64,000 nucleotides of DNA, from contig OY970217.1 of assembly GCA_963713965.1 (NCBI GenBank), positions 2,170,001 through 2,234,000 on the forward strand, in the 5' to 3' direction. The DNA is from CALAGB01 sp963713965. GTDB taxonomy: Bacteria; Chloroflexota; Chloroflexia; Thermomicrobiales; Thermomicrobiaceae. Within the stretch, counting starts at the first letter, position 1. Each line of letters opens with the position of its first letter. Made by a program: the position numbers and the translations under genes. Below the pieces are notes generated by a model. The model was not told where the DNA came from. It saw nothing but the letters and a program-made list of their open reading frames with translations, and searched no databases. Shown one piece after another: positions 43,627-52,413 of this stretch.

Positions 43627-44550
43627 ATGGCGTTGGGTCAGTCAGATGTTGCTATCTCCCCCGCTCTGACGACGGGGAAGATTGCAACGAATCGACACAA
43701 ATTGGTCCGCCTGTCGGTCGTTGGACAAGTGACTTCGCCGAGGTATCCGCCCCCGCCCGCGAATCCATATCGAATCTCGATTCACGGTGAACCCATGGTC
43801 CTACCGGGTACCGGCGGAGTGACCTACAACATTCGAATCGGCCACCGGGTTCAAGATATTGTCGGTGATCATGTAGAGCCGGCCGTGACTATGAAGAATC
43901 CTGATGAAAACGCGAACGGCGGTCTCAACATCCTGGCGTGTATAGGCAACAGGGCAAGCATCCTCTCCGGTGGTGCTGCCGGCTCGACTGGAGTCGTGAC
44001 CGGCAAACATGGCGGAGCCGAGCACGTTATGGTCGATTTCGCCTTTGACGTCCTCGAGCGTATGGTGCCAGGAGATAAGATTCTGGTGAAATCGTTTGGC
44101 ACCGGGCTCGAACTTGAAGGGCTGCCCGATGTCAAGTGCATGAGTATCGACCCCGATTTCTTCGATGCGTGGATAAATGAGATTCGTGGCGGGAAGCTCG
44201 TCGTGCCAGTAACGCACCGTATCCCGGCTGGCGTGATGGGTTCCGGACTCGGGCGAGACAACGCCTATCGTGGGGATTACGACATCACCATGTTCGATGA
44301 GGCTACGGTTAAAGAGTACGGGCTCGACACTCTGCGCTTGGGTGACATTGTGGCCATTGTCGACGCCGACTCGACGTATGGTCGCTACTATCATCAAGGC
44401 TCGGTGACGATCGGGATCATCGCGCATGGCGATTCGATCATCGCTGGCCACGGTCCAGGCGTAACCTGCTTGTTGTCGTCACGACTAGGCGCGATCGATC
44501 CCACAATCGATCCCAATGCGAATATTGGGAGCATCCTCGGGTTGATCTGA
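43627..44550 (+). CDS. DUF4438-family protein
   Basis: Protein of 307 residues resembling DUF4438 (KLVRLSVVGQVTSPRYPPPP; PGTGGVTYNIRIGHRVQDIVGDHVEPAV; GGLNILACIGNRASILSGGAAGSTGVVTGKHGG; GDIVAIVDADSTYGRYYHQGSVTIGIIAHGDSIIAGHGPGV). It is Gly-rich and beta-rich. The function is not established; conserved His/Asp/Gly loops hint at metal or nucleotide binding. The start ATG 43627 has a GGGAAGGTGG site. It converges with the ABC importer operon, with a shared terminator between them. Confidence 0.8.
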   Translation: MALGQSDVAISPALTTGKIATNRHKLVRLSVVGQVTSPRYPPPPANPYRISIHGEPMVLPGTGGVTYNIRIGHRVQDIVGDHVEPAVTMKNPDENANGGLNILACIGNRASILSGGAAGSTGVVTGKHGGAEHVMVDFAFDVLERMVPGDKILVKSFGTGLELEGLPDVKCMSIDPDFFDAWINEIRGGKLVVPVTHRIPAGVMGSGLGRDNAYRGDYDITMFDEATVKEYGLDTLRLGDIVAIVDADSTYGRYYHQGSVTIGIIAHGDSIIAGHGPGVTCLLSSRLGAIDPTIDPNANIGSILGLI

Positions 44551-44580
44551 TCGAGAGCATCGACCTCGTTCGACGTCTGC

Positions 44581-44621
44581 TTGAGCCCAACCAGTCCGCA
44601 ATCTCGGCTGGTTGGGCTCAA
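44581..44621. terminator. Bidirectional terminator between DUF4438 and ABC operon
   Basis: TTGAGCCCAACCAG (44581-44594) pairs perfectly with CTGGTTGGGCTCAA (44608-44621), and CCG/CGG extends the stem inward. It lies midway in the 84-bp gap between two converging genes. Confidence 0.85.
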
Positions 44622-44634
44622 TTGAGTCTGTCGT

Positions 44635-45600
44635 CTAGTGGGTCATCCAGGGATCGAGGGCGTCACGCAGTCCGTCGCCCAGGAAATTGAAGGCTAACAC
44701 GGTAAGTGACAGGATGATGGCCGGTGGGATCAGCATGTGGGGAAAGGAGCGAAGATCGGGTATGGCTTCACTGATCATCAGTCCCCAACTTGGCATTGGA
44801 GGGATCACGCCGAGTCCAAGAAAGCTGATACCCGCCTCGTAAAGAATCGCGCGTGGAATTCCCAGAGTGGCCGCGACGACGATGGGAGCCAGGGCGTTGG
44901 GGAGCATATGCCGGAACATCAATCCTCGGTTCGAGCTGCCCAAACTTCGTGCGGCCTCGACAAATTCTTTCTGCTTCAGCGACATTGTCTGTGCCCGGAC
45001 AATACGTGCGACCGTCAGCCAGCTGATCAGTCCAAGACCGATGAAGACACCCATCAGTCCGCCAGTTACCTTGTCGACGCTCTCAATGGCATTCACAATG
45101 CCTCCATGTTTGGTCGACAGGACGGCGCGTAGGAAGGTCATGGTGATAATGACGACTAGAAGGCTTGGCATCGAGTAGAGAACGTCGACCGTTCTCATGA
45201 TGACCGTATCGATCTTGCCGCCGTAGAAGCCGGCAATGAGCCCCGCCGGCACTCCAATCAGCAGAATGACGACCTGAACGATGACTCCGACCGCAAGTGA
45301 GATCCGCGCGCCAAAGACAAGCCGCACCAGAATATCGCGACCGAGTTGATCGGTTCCCATAGGGTGCGCGAGCGTCGGTGCCTGCGTCACTGCGTTGTAG
45401 TCCTGCTTGGCGTAGGAGTATGGAGCGACCATCGGAAACAGGACCGCCGCGACGAAGAGGAGCAGGATGAACACCAGGGAGATTGTGGCAAAGCGGTTCC
45501 GGCGCAGTCGCCGAAACGCATGACGCCACAGGTTGTCACTAGGTTTCTGGGACGCATTATCGAGCGAGGTCGCCCCGATCCTCGCAGCCGGTGTTACCAT
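44635..45600 (-). CDS. Peptide/nickel-type ABC transporter permease (DppC/OppC-like)
   Basis: Inner-membrane permease of 321 residues with about six membrane segments. The N-terminal DPP/OPP domain is visible (FATISLVFILLLFVAAVLFPMV), then HPMGTDQLGRDILVRLVFGARISL, the DppC signature. The EAA-type loop RSLGSSNRGLMFRHMLPNALAPIVV contacts the ATPase. It ends GLRDALDPWM. The start is ATG 45600, about 100 bp after the DppB-like gene. No ATP-binding subunit is encoded in the window, so a shared ATPase elsewhere is needed. Confidence 0.92.
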   Translation of the reverse strand: MVTPAARIGATSLDNASQKPSDNLWRHAFRRLRRNRFATISLVFILLLFVAAVLFPMVAPYSYAKQDYNAVTQAPTLAHPMGTDQLGRDILVRLVFGARISLAVGVIVQVVILLIGVPAGLIAGFYGGKIDTVIMRTVDVLYSMPSLLVVIITMTFLRAVLSTKHGGIVNAIESVDKVTGGLMGVFIGLGLISWLTVARIVRAQTMSLKQKEFVEAARSLGSSNRGLMFRHMLPNALAPIVVAATLGIPRAILYEAGISFLGLGVIPPMPSWGLMISEAIPDLRSFPHMLIPPAIILSLTVLAFNFLGDGLRDALDPWMTH

Positions 45601-45706
45601 CGACCCATCCCTCTAGTTCGACACGAACGGTTGTTGTGGTCTGCGTTCTGGTGGCGATCGCCCGCACCTGCGCTCCTTAGGGGGAGGTAGGGCTGAATTT
45701 TCAAGA

Positions 45707-46639
45707 TCACGTCTCGATTCGAGGATCGAGCAGCGGGTAAAGCAAATCCACCAGCATGTTCATCACTGAGATGATGAACCCGAGCAGCAGCACTATGCCG
45801 AGAATGACTGGGTAATCGCGGCCGCTGATACTCTGTACGAAGTAGCGCCCGATTCCAGGGACCGAATAGACGACCTCGACAAAGAACGAACCAGTCAAAA
45901 CGTCGGCCATGACGATTCCCCCGACGGTAAGTACAGGTAAGAACGAGTTCCGCATGGCGTGTTGGGTGATGACTCGAACTTCGCGAAGGCCCTTCGCGCG
46001 CGCCGTTCGAATGTAATCCATGCCCAGCACCTCGAGCATACTTGCGCGCATGTAGCGGGCGAGAACCGCCGCCGGGTAGAGCGCCAGAGCCACCGCGGGG
46101 ATAATGGCTTTCGCGCTCCAGATTCCCGACCATCCCTGAGTAGGGACGAGATGGAGACGACTTGCAAACACCAACACGAGAAGCGAGGCAACGACATAGG
46201 GCGGGGTAGAGATGCCGATGATCGACGTAGCCGTCGCGAGGTAGTCCATCCAGGTGTTGTGCTTTATGGCGCCGATAATCCCAAGTGGAATACCGACCAG
46301 TATGGCGATGATCATCGCCGAGAATCCGAGTTTCAATGATATTGGTAGCGCGCCTTTGACGATATCCGTCACCGAACGAGAGCGATGCGTAAACGATGGA
46401 CCGAAGTCTCCGTGTACTGCCTTCCCGAGGTAATCTACGTATTGACGCCAGAGAGGCTTATCCAAACCGTATGCCTTGTTGAGCTGCGCCACGACCTCTG
46501 CTGGCAGTGGTTTCTCACCTGAATCCCACGGACCCCCCGGCGTCGCGTGCATCAACAGAAATGTCAATGTGTAGATCGCGAAAAGCGTGGGTATCAGGAG
46601 CAACACTCGACGTATGATATACGCGTTTCGATTCCCCAT
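45707..46639 (-). CDS. Peptide/nickel-type ABC transporter permease (DppB/OppB-like)
   Basis: Inner-membrane permease of 310 residues, starting with YIIRRVLLLIPTLFAIYTLTFLLMHATPGGP, the DppB opening. It has the EAA-type loop YIRTARAKGLREVRVITQHAMRNSFLPVLTV and ends YPLLDPRIE. It forms the transmembrane pair with the DppC-like protein downstream. The start is ATG 46639, about 100 bp after the binding-protein gene. Confidence 0.92.
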   Translation of the reverse strand: MGNRNAYIIRRVLLLIPTLFAIYTLTFLLMHATPGGPWDSGEKPLPAEVVAQLNKAYGLDKPLWRQYVDYLGKAVHGDFGPSFTHRSRSVTDIVKGALPISLKLGFSAMIIAILVGIPLGIIGAIKHNTWMDYLATATSIIGISTPPYVVASLLVLVFASRLHLVPTQGWSGIWSAKAIIPAVALALYPAAVLARYMRASMLEVLGMDYIRTARAKGLREVRVITQHAMRNSFLPVLTVGGIVMADVLTGSFFVEVVYSVPGIGRYFVQSISGRDYPVILGIVLLLGFIISVMNMLVDLLYPLLDPRIET

Positions 46640-46737
46640 CAGTCACACACCCGCAGACCGGCTGACTGCCGGATTGTTACGTCCAGTGTCATCGTCACGA
46701 ATCGCTCTCTTCAGGTTAGCGTTCGACCATTTCCAGC

Positions 46738-48507
46738 TCAGTGCTGTTCGATCTGTACGTACTTCAGATAGGTTCGGCCGAGAATTGGGTAGTGAATGAT
46801 TCCTTTAACGTAGGGCTTGATCACGAAGATCCGGTTCAAGTGATACATCGGAATGATTGGCTGCTCCGTATTGATGATCTTCTCAGCCTGCTGATACTGC
46901 GCTGTCCGCTTCGCCTTATCGGTCATCGGTCGTGCCGCGGTCACCAACTGGTCGAACTGGTCGTTCTTCCAATGGGTGAAGTAGAAGTCAGCATCAGAGG
47001 CAAAGAGCTGATTGTGCCAGTTGGCAGGATCCGCCCAGTCAGAACCCCAGATGCTGAGATACATGCCGTATGGCTGGGTCTTGCGGGCCACGCGCCAGTC
47101 ACTGAATGCCTGCGGCTCCATGGGCTGCAGCTCGACGGAGACCCCGAGATTCTCCTTCCAGACGTTCTGCAGATACTCGGCAACGTTCTTGTCGGTTACC
47201 GAGCTCGAGTTGTAGGTGAGCGTCAACGGTGGGAACCCTGCTCCATCCTTGAATCCAGCTTGCGCCAGGAGGTCCTTGGCTTTTGCCGTGTCCTCGCCGA
47301 GCGCGGCGGACGGATCATTCCCGGGAATGTCAGCCGGGAGCAATGACGGTGCAGCCGTGAACTCCCCCTTGAGAATGTTGTCAGCCAGCGTCTTGCGCGC
47401 GATCACCATCGAGAGCGCCTGCCGGACCTTCACATCGCTGGTCGGAGCGTTGGAGCAATCGCACGAAATGAACGCCGTGCCTGATCGTGGGAAGACCTGG
47501 ACCAGCTTACTCAGAGTCGCATCGCCCTTAGCCCGCTGAAGGTCGGCCCCGATGACTTGAGCCTGATCGACTTCGTCGTTCTCGAACGAGACCAGCGCTT
47601 GTGCGACCGGATCGGAAAAGATTGTGTAGTCCGCATGGGTGATCGTCGGCTTCGTGCCCCAGTAATTTGGGTTTTGATCGAGGGCCATGCTTTGATCGTG
47701 CTTCCAATTGGTGAGGACATATGGACCGTTCGAGACCATATTGCCGCCCTCGACCCATTTGTCACTGAACTTGTCGATCGTCGCTTTCGGCACAGGAAAG
47801 TAGGTCCAGGTCGCCGCGAGAAGCGGGAAGTATGGGGTTGGGCCAATGAGGGTTGCCTTGAGTGTCTTGTCGTCAACCGCGGACACGCCGAGTGTGTCAA
47901 TCGAGCCACTGCCTGAGATGATCTCTTTGGAGTTCTTGAGCGGCAGGAGGGCCGACGTGTAGTTCGACTTGGTCGTCGGCGTCAGCACGCGTTTCCAACT
48001 GTACTCAAAATCCTTCGCGGTCAGAGGCGAACCGTCGGACCATTTCATCCCGTCTCTCACGGTGAAAGTAAATTCAGATGCGTCCGCATTGGCCTCCATC
48101 TTCTCGGCCATCAGCATCTCAACGTCGCCGGTGCGCTGGTCGATACCAATCAGCCCCTCGAAGAGATTCTGAAGTTGTTCCAGGCCCCAGCCGCCCGACG
48201 TGACGCCGGGATCGAAACTCGTCGGCTCACCCTCGGGCAGGCGGATGACTTGCTTGTCTGCGAGCGTCCCGGTAGCGGTCGACCCCGACGTGCTCGCCGC
48301 CGATGGTACTGACGTTGCGCCACCGCCGCTTGAACTGGTGGTGGCGGTGCCACTCTTGCCCCCGCAGGCAGCCAGGAGAGAGGCGAATGCGGTTCCACCC
48401 GCGCCCAGCACCATGCCTTTCTTGAGTACGTCGCGACGTGATAGGGAACCTACCCGTGAAATGATCGAGCGCTGGAGAACCTGTTGGCGACTGTCAAATT
48501 TAGCCAT
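46738..48507 (-). CDS. Peptide-type ABC transporter solute-binding lipoprotein
   Basis: SBP_bac_5 family protein of 589 residues. The signal region SRRDVLKKGMVLGAGGTAFASLLAACGGK combines a twin-arginine motif with a lipobox (LLAAC), so a lipoprotein, possibly Tat-exported, is expected. A Ser/Thr/Gly linker follows. Family motifs are EGLIGIDQRTGDVEMLMAEKME, FTVRDGMKWSDGSPLTAKDFEYSWKRV, MYLSIWGSDWADPANW and KIINTEQPIIPMYHLN. The ligand is probably an oligopeptide. The start ATG 48507 follows GAGGAGGAGC; the in-frame codons upstream are leader. It is the first gene of the importer operon. Confidence 0.92.
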   Translation of the reverse strand: MAKFDSRQQVLQRSIISRVGSLSRRDVLKKGMVLGAGGTAFASLLAACGGKSGTATTSSSGGGATSVPSAASTSGSTATGTLADKQVIRLPEGEPTSFDPGVTSGGWGLEQLQNLFEGLIGIDQRTGDVEMLMAEKMEANADASEFTFTVRDGMKWSDGSPLTAKDFEYSWKRVLTPTTKSNYTSALLPLKNSKEIISGSGSIDTLGVSAVDDKTLKATLIGPTPYFPLLAATWTYFPVPKATIDKFSDKWVEGGNMVSNGPYVLTNWKHDQSMALDQNPNYWGTKPTITHADYTIFSDPVAQALVSFENDEVDQAQVIGADLQRAKGDATLSKLVQVFPRSGTAFISCDCSNAPTSDVKVRQALSMVIARKTLADNILKGEFTAAPSLLPADIPGNDPSAALGEDTAKAKDLLAQAGFKDGAGFPPLTLTYNSSSVTDKNVAEYLQNVWKENLGVSVELQPMEPQAFSDWRVARKTQPYGMYLSIWGSDWADPANWHNQLFASDADFYFTHWKNDQFDQLVTAARPMTDKAKRTAQYQQAEKIINTEQPIIPMYHLNRIFVIKPYVKGIIHYPILGRTYLKYVQIEQH

Positions 48508-49452
48508 CCGGCTAGCTCCTCCTCGTATCCGAGCGGTCACGAAAACTTGTTGCAGTTCGCCTGAAAGTCGGTCGGGGTATCATTCCCGGTGGAGTGGTCG
48601 ATGCCTGAACGTCGATGACGAGTTCTTTCGTCGTCCCCACTCACCCATCTACATTCAATGATGGTGACAGTCCCCCTTTCATTCATCCCCCTGAGGAAAT
48701 TTACCCTGTAGCGAGAGAAATAGATAATGGAGACGATCGTTATAAGTGTTCGATCAAGGCTTGTGTCCTTCTCCTGAATCCGCCAGAGAGCCCGCCGGTC
48801 GTCCCTGTTCTCTCGGTTTGTTCGTATCGGTCTCGAGCGATCTGTATTCATCCGCACGGTTCGTCATTTGTCTCAATTGCTCGGTGACAGTTGATATCGC
48901 ATCGACTTTGCAACCGGCGTAGCGAGCGAAAATCGATGATGATGCAGGGTGCCAGTAGCGAACGGAACATCATCCGGCCTGTTCGCACGCGTCGCAATCT
49001 GTACGGCGGTCACGACATTCTAGATTGCGAACTCGGACTCGTCAAGCGAATTGATCGGACTTGGTGTCCCCAAAGTCTTGCACGGATCAACTCCCTCAGC
49101 GATTGCCGCTCATTTGAACTATGAACGGACCAGATTTGCCCACGTCGTGCAGATCGAAGGCTGAATGTCTGGCCACTTTCAGACGACGTTATGGCGTGAA
49201 ACGTCGCTCTGCAAGAAAGCGTGGAGCACCCGGCCAGAATCAAACATGGCCAGGTTGGGCTGCCAACGGCGCACTCTTCGACCTCTAGCTCGCGAATCCG
49301 TCCCCCCTCCACCCTCATGGCACCTCGTCTGCGCAACACGGGGTAAGGCCGGTTGCCGGTCGGGTCGCCTGAATCAGCGCGGCCGGACCGTTGCGGCCCT
49401 TTCATTTCCACGCCCATGCAAGCGACGCAGAACCCGCACACCGGAGGACTCA
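48508..49452. other. Long gene-free stretch
   Basis: 945 bp between the ABC operon and the rhodanese gene, which diverge. Short open frames on both strands have no family resemblance. It must hold the ABC operon promoter. A structured 92-nt element with three nested stems lies at 49221-49312. The AT content rises around 48660-48760, the likely promoter area. Confidence 0.45.
49221..49312. other. Structured element with nested stems
   Basis: GTGGAG (49221-49226) pairs with CTCCAC (49307-49312). Inside are GGCCA/TGGCC (49232-49236, 49247-49251) and GTTGG/CCAAC (49254-49258, 49263-49267). It is tRNA-sized but lacks canonical loops. It could be a leader structure, a small RNA or a tRNA-derived remnant. 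Confidence 0.3.
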
Positions 49453-50151
49453 ATGCCTACCAATATCGACCGAGATCAGGTGCGCCAGCTTGCGCGCGAA
49501 GGCGCCACGGTGATCGAGGTGCTCCCCAAGGCGCAATACGACAAGGCGCACATCGCCGGTGCCATCAGCATCCCCCTTGCCGTGGTCGGCAAACAGACGC
49601 CAAAGCACTTCCAGCTCGATCAACCCGTCGTCGTCTACTGCTATGACCGGCAATGAGATCTGAGCGCGCGGGCCGCGTGGCGGCTCGAGTCGCTCGGTTT
49701 CACCAAGGTCTATCGCTATCTTGGCGGCAAGCTGGATTGGCGGGCGTTCGAGCTACCCATCGAAGGGGAGCAAGCCGATCAGCCGCGGGCCGGCAACCTG
49801 GTACGGCCGGACGTCCCGACCTGTAAGCCGACCGATTCCATGGCTGCCGTGCGTGAGTGCACGCGCGGAACCGATTGGAACGTCTGCGTCGCCGTCGTCC
49901 AGGATCGTGTGGTGCAGGGAATGGTCGATCTGGAGCGACACGCCACTGATTCTGGAGAGGTGCAGCAGTTCATGCAGGCCGACGCGCGCACCTTCCGGCC
50001 GTACGCCGAGCCAGAAACGATCCTCGACGCCATGCAGAAGAGCGACCTCGAAACGATGCTGGTGACCACGTCGGCCGGTCAGTTGTTGGGCGCGTTACGC
50101 CGAGAAGACCTCGCGAACGTCGTGGAATCAGCTAACGATCAAGATCAATAA
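49453..50151 (+). pseudogene. Rhodanese-CBS fusion with in-frame TGA
   Basis: One frame of 232 codons plus stop, with a TGA at codon 68 (49654-49656). Upstream is a rhodanese-like domain: MPTNIDRDQVRQLAREGATVIEVLPKAQYDKAHIAGAISIPL and VVVYCYDRQ, with the active-site Cys in YCYDRQ. After the TGA the same frame gives DLSARAAWRLESLGFTKVYRYLGGKLDW, which completes the domain, then a CBS-like region (TDSMAAVRECTRGTDWNVCVAVVQDRVVQGMVDLE; DLETMLVTTSAGQLLGALRREDL). Relatives as I remember them carry Cys at the TGA position (YC-x4-C-D-x-S). A point mutation, a sequencing error or a selenocysteine codon are the options. A separate restart at ATG 49840 would make only the CBS part. The TIGR03557-like gene follows after 13 bp. 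Confidence 0.75.
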
Positions 50152-50164
50152 TAGGGAGGCACGC

Positions 50165-51175
50165 GTGACCGATATCAAATTCGGCTTCCACCTATCGACC
50201 GAAGAGCATCCGCCCGCCGATCTCGTGCGCTACGCGCAGCAGGGGGAGGCTTCCGGATTCGACTTCGCCACGATGTCGGATCACTTTCATCCGTGGCTCG
50301 ATTCGCAGGGTCAGAGTCCCTTCGCCTGGAGCGTCCTCGGCGCCGTGGCGCAGGCGACCACGAATTTGCAGGTCGGCACTGCGGTCACCTGCCCGATCAT
50401 GCGTTACCGGCCGGAGATCATCGCCCAAGCCGCTGCGACTACCGAGGTCATGATGCCGGGCCGCTTCTTCCTTGGTCTCGGCACCGGGGAGAACCTCAAC
50501 GAGCACATCACCGGAGACCATTGGCCGCGGGTGCCGCAACGGCGTGAGATGCTCGAGGAAGCGGTGGACGTCATCCGTGCACTCTGGAGCGGTGATCTGA
50601 CGAGTCATCACGGCAAGTACTACACGGTCGAAGACGCCCGTATCTACACGATGCCGGATGATGCGCCGCCAATTTTTATCGCCGCTTCAGGGCCGCGCTC
50701 GGCTGAATTGGCTGGACGCATCGGCGATGGACTCATCACTATCGCACCGAAGCCCAAGCTTCTCGAGGAATTCGAGAATGCTGGTGGCAAGGGCAAACCG
50801 AGCTACTGTCAGATGACGATGTGCTGGGCGAAAGATATGGCCACGGCACGCAAGACCGCATACAAGTATTGGCGGACGTCGGTCGTTCCTGGTCCGCTGC
50901 ATCCGAACCTGCCACTGCCCAGCGACTTCGACGCGATCAGTAAGCTTTCCAATGAAGAGTCGCTTGCTGGGAAGATTCCGATGGGTCCCGACCCGGAGAC
51001 ATACGTTAAGAAGATCCGTGAACGGATCGACGCCGGGTTCGATCACGTCTTCCTGCATCAGATCGGCCACGAACAGGACGGCTTCTTCGAGTTCATCAGC
51101 CGCGAGGTCCTGCCGCACGTGAGGCGGGATCTGGCTGGCGCAGGATCAGCGAGGCACCGCGCAGCGTCGGACTGA
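50165..51175 (+). CDS. F420-dependent LLM oxidoreductase (TIGR03557-like)
   Basis: Luciferase-like monooxygenase-fold enzyme of 336 residues: IKFGFHLSTEEHPPADLVRYAQQ, ATMSDHFHPWLDSQGQSPFAW, VGTAVTCPIMRYRPEIIAQAAAT, GRFFLGLGTGENLNEHITGDHWP. These match the TIGR03557 group, thought to use coenzyme F420 to reduce or oxidise an unknown substrate; glucose-6-phosphate dehydrogenase (Fgd) is a relative. The start GTG 50165 has an AGGGAGG site and lies 13 bp after the rhodanese-CBS frame, so they are cotranscribed. Two terminators follow. Confidence 0.9.
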   Translation: MTDIKFGFHLSTEEHPPADLVRYAQQGEASGFDFATMSDHFHPWLDSQGQSPFAWSVLGAVAQATTNLQVGTAVTCPIMRYRPEIIAQAAATTEVMMPGRFFLGLGTGENLNEHITGDHWPRVPQRREMLEEAVDVIRALWSGDLTSHHGKYYTVEDARIYTMPDDAPPIFIAASGPRSAELAGRIGDGLITIAPKPKLLEEFENAGGKGKPSYCQMTMCWAKDMATARKTAYKYWRTSVVPGPLHPNLPLPSDFDAISKLSNEESLAGKIPMGPDPETYVKKIRERIDAGFDHVFLHQIGHEQDGFFEFISREVLPHVRRDLAGAGSARHRAASD

Positions 51176-51204
51176 GCTGCAGCGGCCACGCCCTTCGTCG
51201 AACC

Positions 51205-51232
51205 AAGGCCGCTCCATCCGCGGAGCGGCCTT
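51205..51232 (+). terminator. Terminator after the LLM oxidoreductase
   Basis: AAGGCCGCTCC (51205-51215) pairs perfectly with GGAGCGGCCTT (51222-51232), followed by ATTCG. An 11-bp GC-rich stem 30 bp after the stop codon. Confidence 0.85.
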
Positions 51233-51266
51233 ATTCGCGAACACCCATCGCGCCGTGTTTCGTCAG

Positions 51267-51302
51267 CGAGCCCGCGTCGACCAATGAATGCGGGCTCGTT
51301 TT
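51267..51302 (+). terminator. Second, tandem terminator
   Basis: CGAGCCCGC (51267-51275) pairs with GCGGGCTCG (51290-51298), followed by TTTTC. It insulates the methyltransferase gene from read-through. Confidence 0.8.
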
Positions 51303-51393
51303 CGTTGTCGCGCTCTCAATCGATTGCCGGAGGGCCGACAACGGGCGTAGACTGCGGCTCAGCGGTTCGCCACCACACGTCTGAGAGGTCCTC

Positions 51394-52227
51394 GTGTCTG
51401 AGTCGCAGCCCCCTCGAGCACCGTCAGAGATCGTCGGCCACTATGACCGAGGAGTCGAGGCCGGTCGACTGGCGTCCAGCTACGGCAGTCTCGAGCTGCT
51501 GCGCACGCAAGAGATCCTGACGCGCTTTTTGCCCGATCCACCGGCGACCATCTGCGACGTTGGCGGCGGCTCCGGTGTCTACGCCGCCTGGCTGGCGCGC
51601 CTCGGCTACGAAGTTCACCTGATTGACGCGGTGGAGCTCCACGTTCAGCAGGCGTTGGACGTTTCCGCGGAGCAGCCCGAAACGCCGATCGCCTCCTGCA
51701 CGCATGGGGACGCTCGCCAACTGGAGCTGGAGGAGAACAGCGTGGATGCCACGTTACTTCTCGGGCCGCTCTATCACCTGACGGAGCGAGTCGACCGCGT
51801 CGCGGCGTTGCGCGAGGCCTGGCGCATCACCCGGCCGGGCGGGTTGGTCTTCGTCGCGGCGATCTCACGATTCGCATCGGCACTGGACGGGATGTCCCGC
51901 GGATTCATCGCGGATCAGGAGTTTCAAGGCATCGTGCGTGAGGATCTGCGCTCCGGCCAGCACCGCAACCCTAGCGATCGCGACCACTTCTTCACTACCG
52001 CCTACTTCCATCGCCCGGAGGAGCTACGCATCGAGTTCGCCTCAGCCGGACTGACTCACATGCAGACGTTGGCCGTCGAGGGGCCAGCAGGGATCATCCA
52101 GCGCGTGACGGACCAGTGGGAAGACCCGGAATGGCGGGCTCAGGTGCTGGCCACCATCAAGCTGATCGAAGTGGAACCGGCACTCCTCGGATCCAGCCCG
52201 CATCTACTGGCGATCGGCCGTACCTAG
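51394..52227 (+). CDS. Class I SAM-dependent methyltransferase
   Basis: Methyltransferase of 277 residues with motif I TICDVGGGSGVYAAWLARLG, the acidic ribose loop VHLIDAVE, motif IV TLLLGPLYHLTE and the post-motif RITRPGGLVFVAA. The substrate is unknown; it is in the small-molecule group related to UbiE/ArsM-like enzymes. The start GTG 51394 is downstream of GAGAGG. It stands between two terminators and the VOC promoter, so it appears to be monocistronic. Confidence 0.88.
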   Translation: MSESQPPRAPSEIVGHYDRGVEAGRLASSYGSLELLRTQEILTRFLPDPPATICDVGGGSGVYAAWLARLGYEVHLIDAVELHVQQALDVSAEQPETPIASCTHGDARQLELEENSVDATLLLGPLYHLTERVDRVAALREAWRITRPGGLVFVAAISRFASALDGMSRGFIADQEFQGIVREDLRSGQHRNPSDRDHFFTTAYFHRPEELRIEFASAGLTHMQTLAVEGPAGIIQRVTDQWEDPEWRAQVLATIKLIEVEPALLGSSPHLLAIGRT

Positions 52228-52338
52228 AATCCGCGTCAGCTTAGCGAAAACAGACCCCTTTAGGCGCCCGAGGCGTTTGATCCAACGGAGCGCCTGTCAC
52301 AAGCTCCAGTAATATTTGTAAGTTAATGTTGTGCCCCA

Positions 52339-52367
52339 TTGACACATCCGAACGTATGTCCTAGTAT
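52339..52367 (+). promoter_or_regulatory. Consensus sigma-70-type promoter for the VOC gene
   Basis: TTGACA (52339-52344), 17-bp spacer, TAGTAT (52362-52367). The -35 is perfect and the -10 differs from TATAAT at two positions. It lies 47 bp before the VOC start codon, leaving a leader of about 40 nt. Confidence 0.8.
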
Positions 52368-52413
52368 GTCCGTACACCTTAATCGTTGCCGCTCATTGAA
52401 AGGAGCGACGCGC

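Noticed and set aside
49221..49312. Possible tRNA gene
   Set aside because: The stems exist, but the TTC-like loop, a 7-nt anticodon loop and the D-arm spacing are missing on both strands, so it is not called a tRNA.
49010..49453. 147-codon minus-strand open frame before the rhodanese gene
   Set aside because: Composition and sequence show no protein family, and it covers the structured element.
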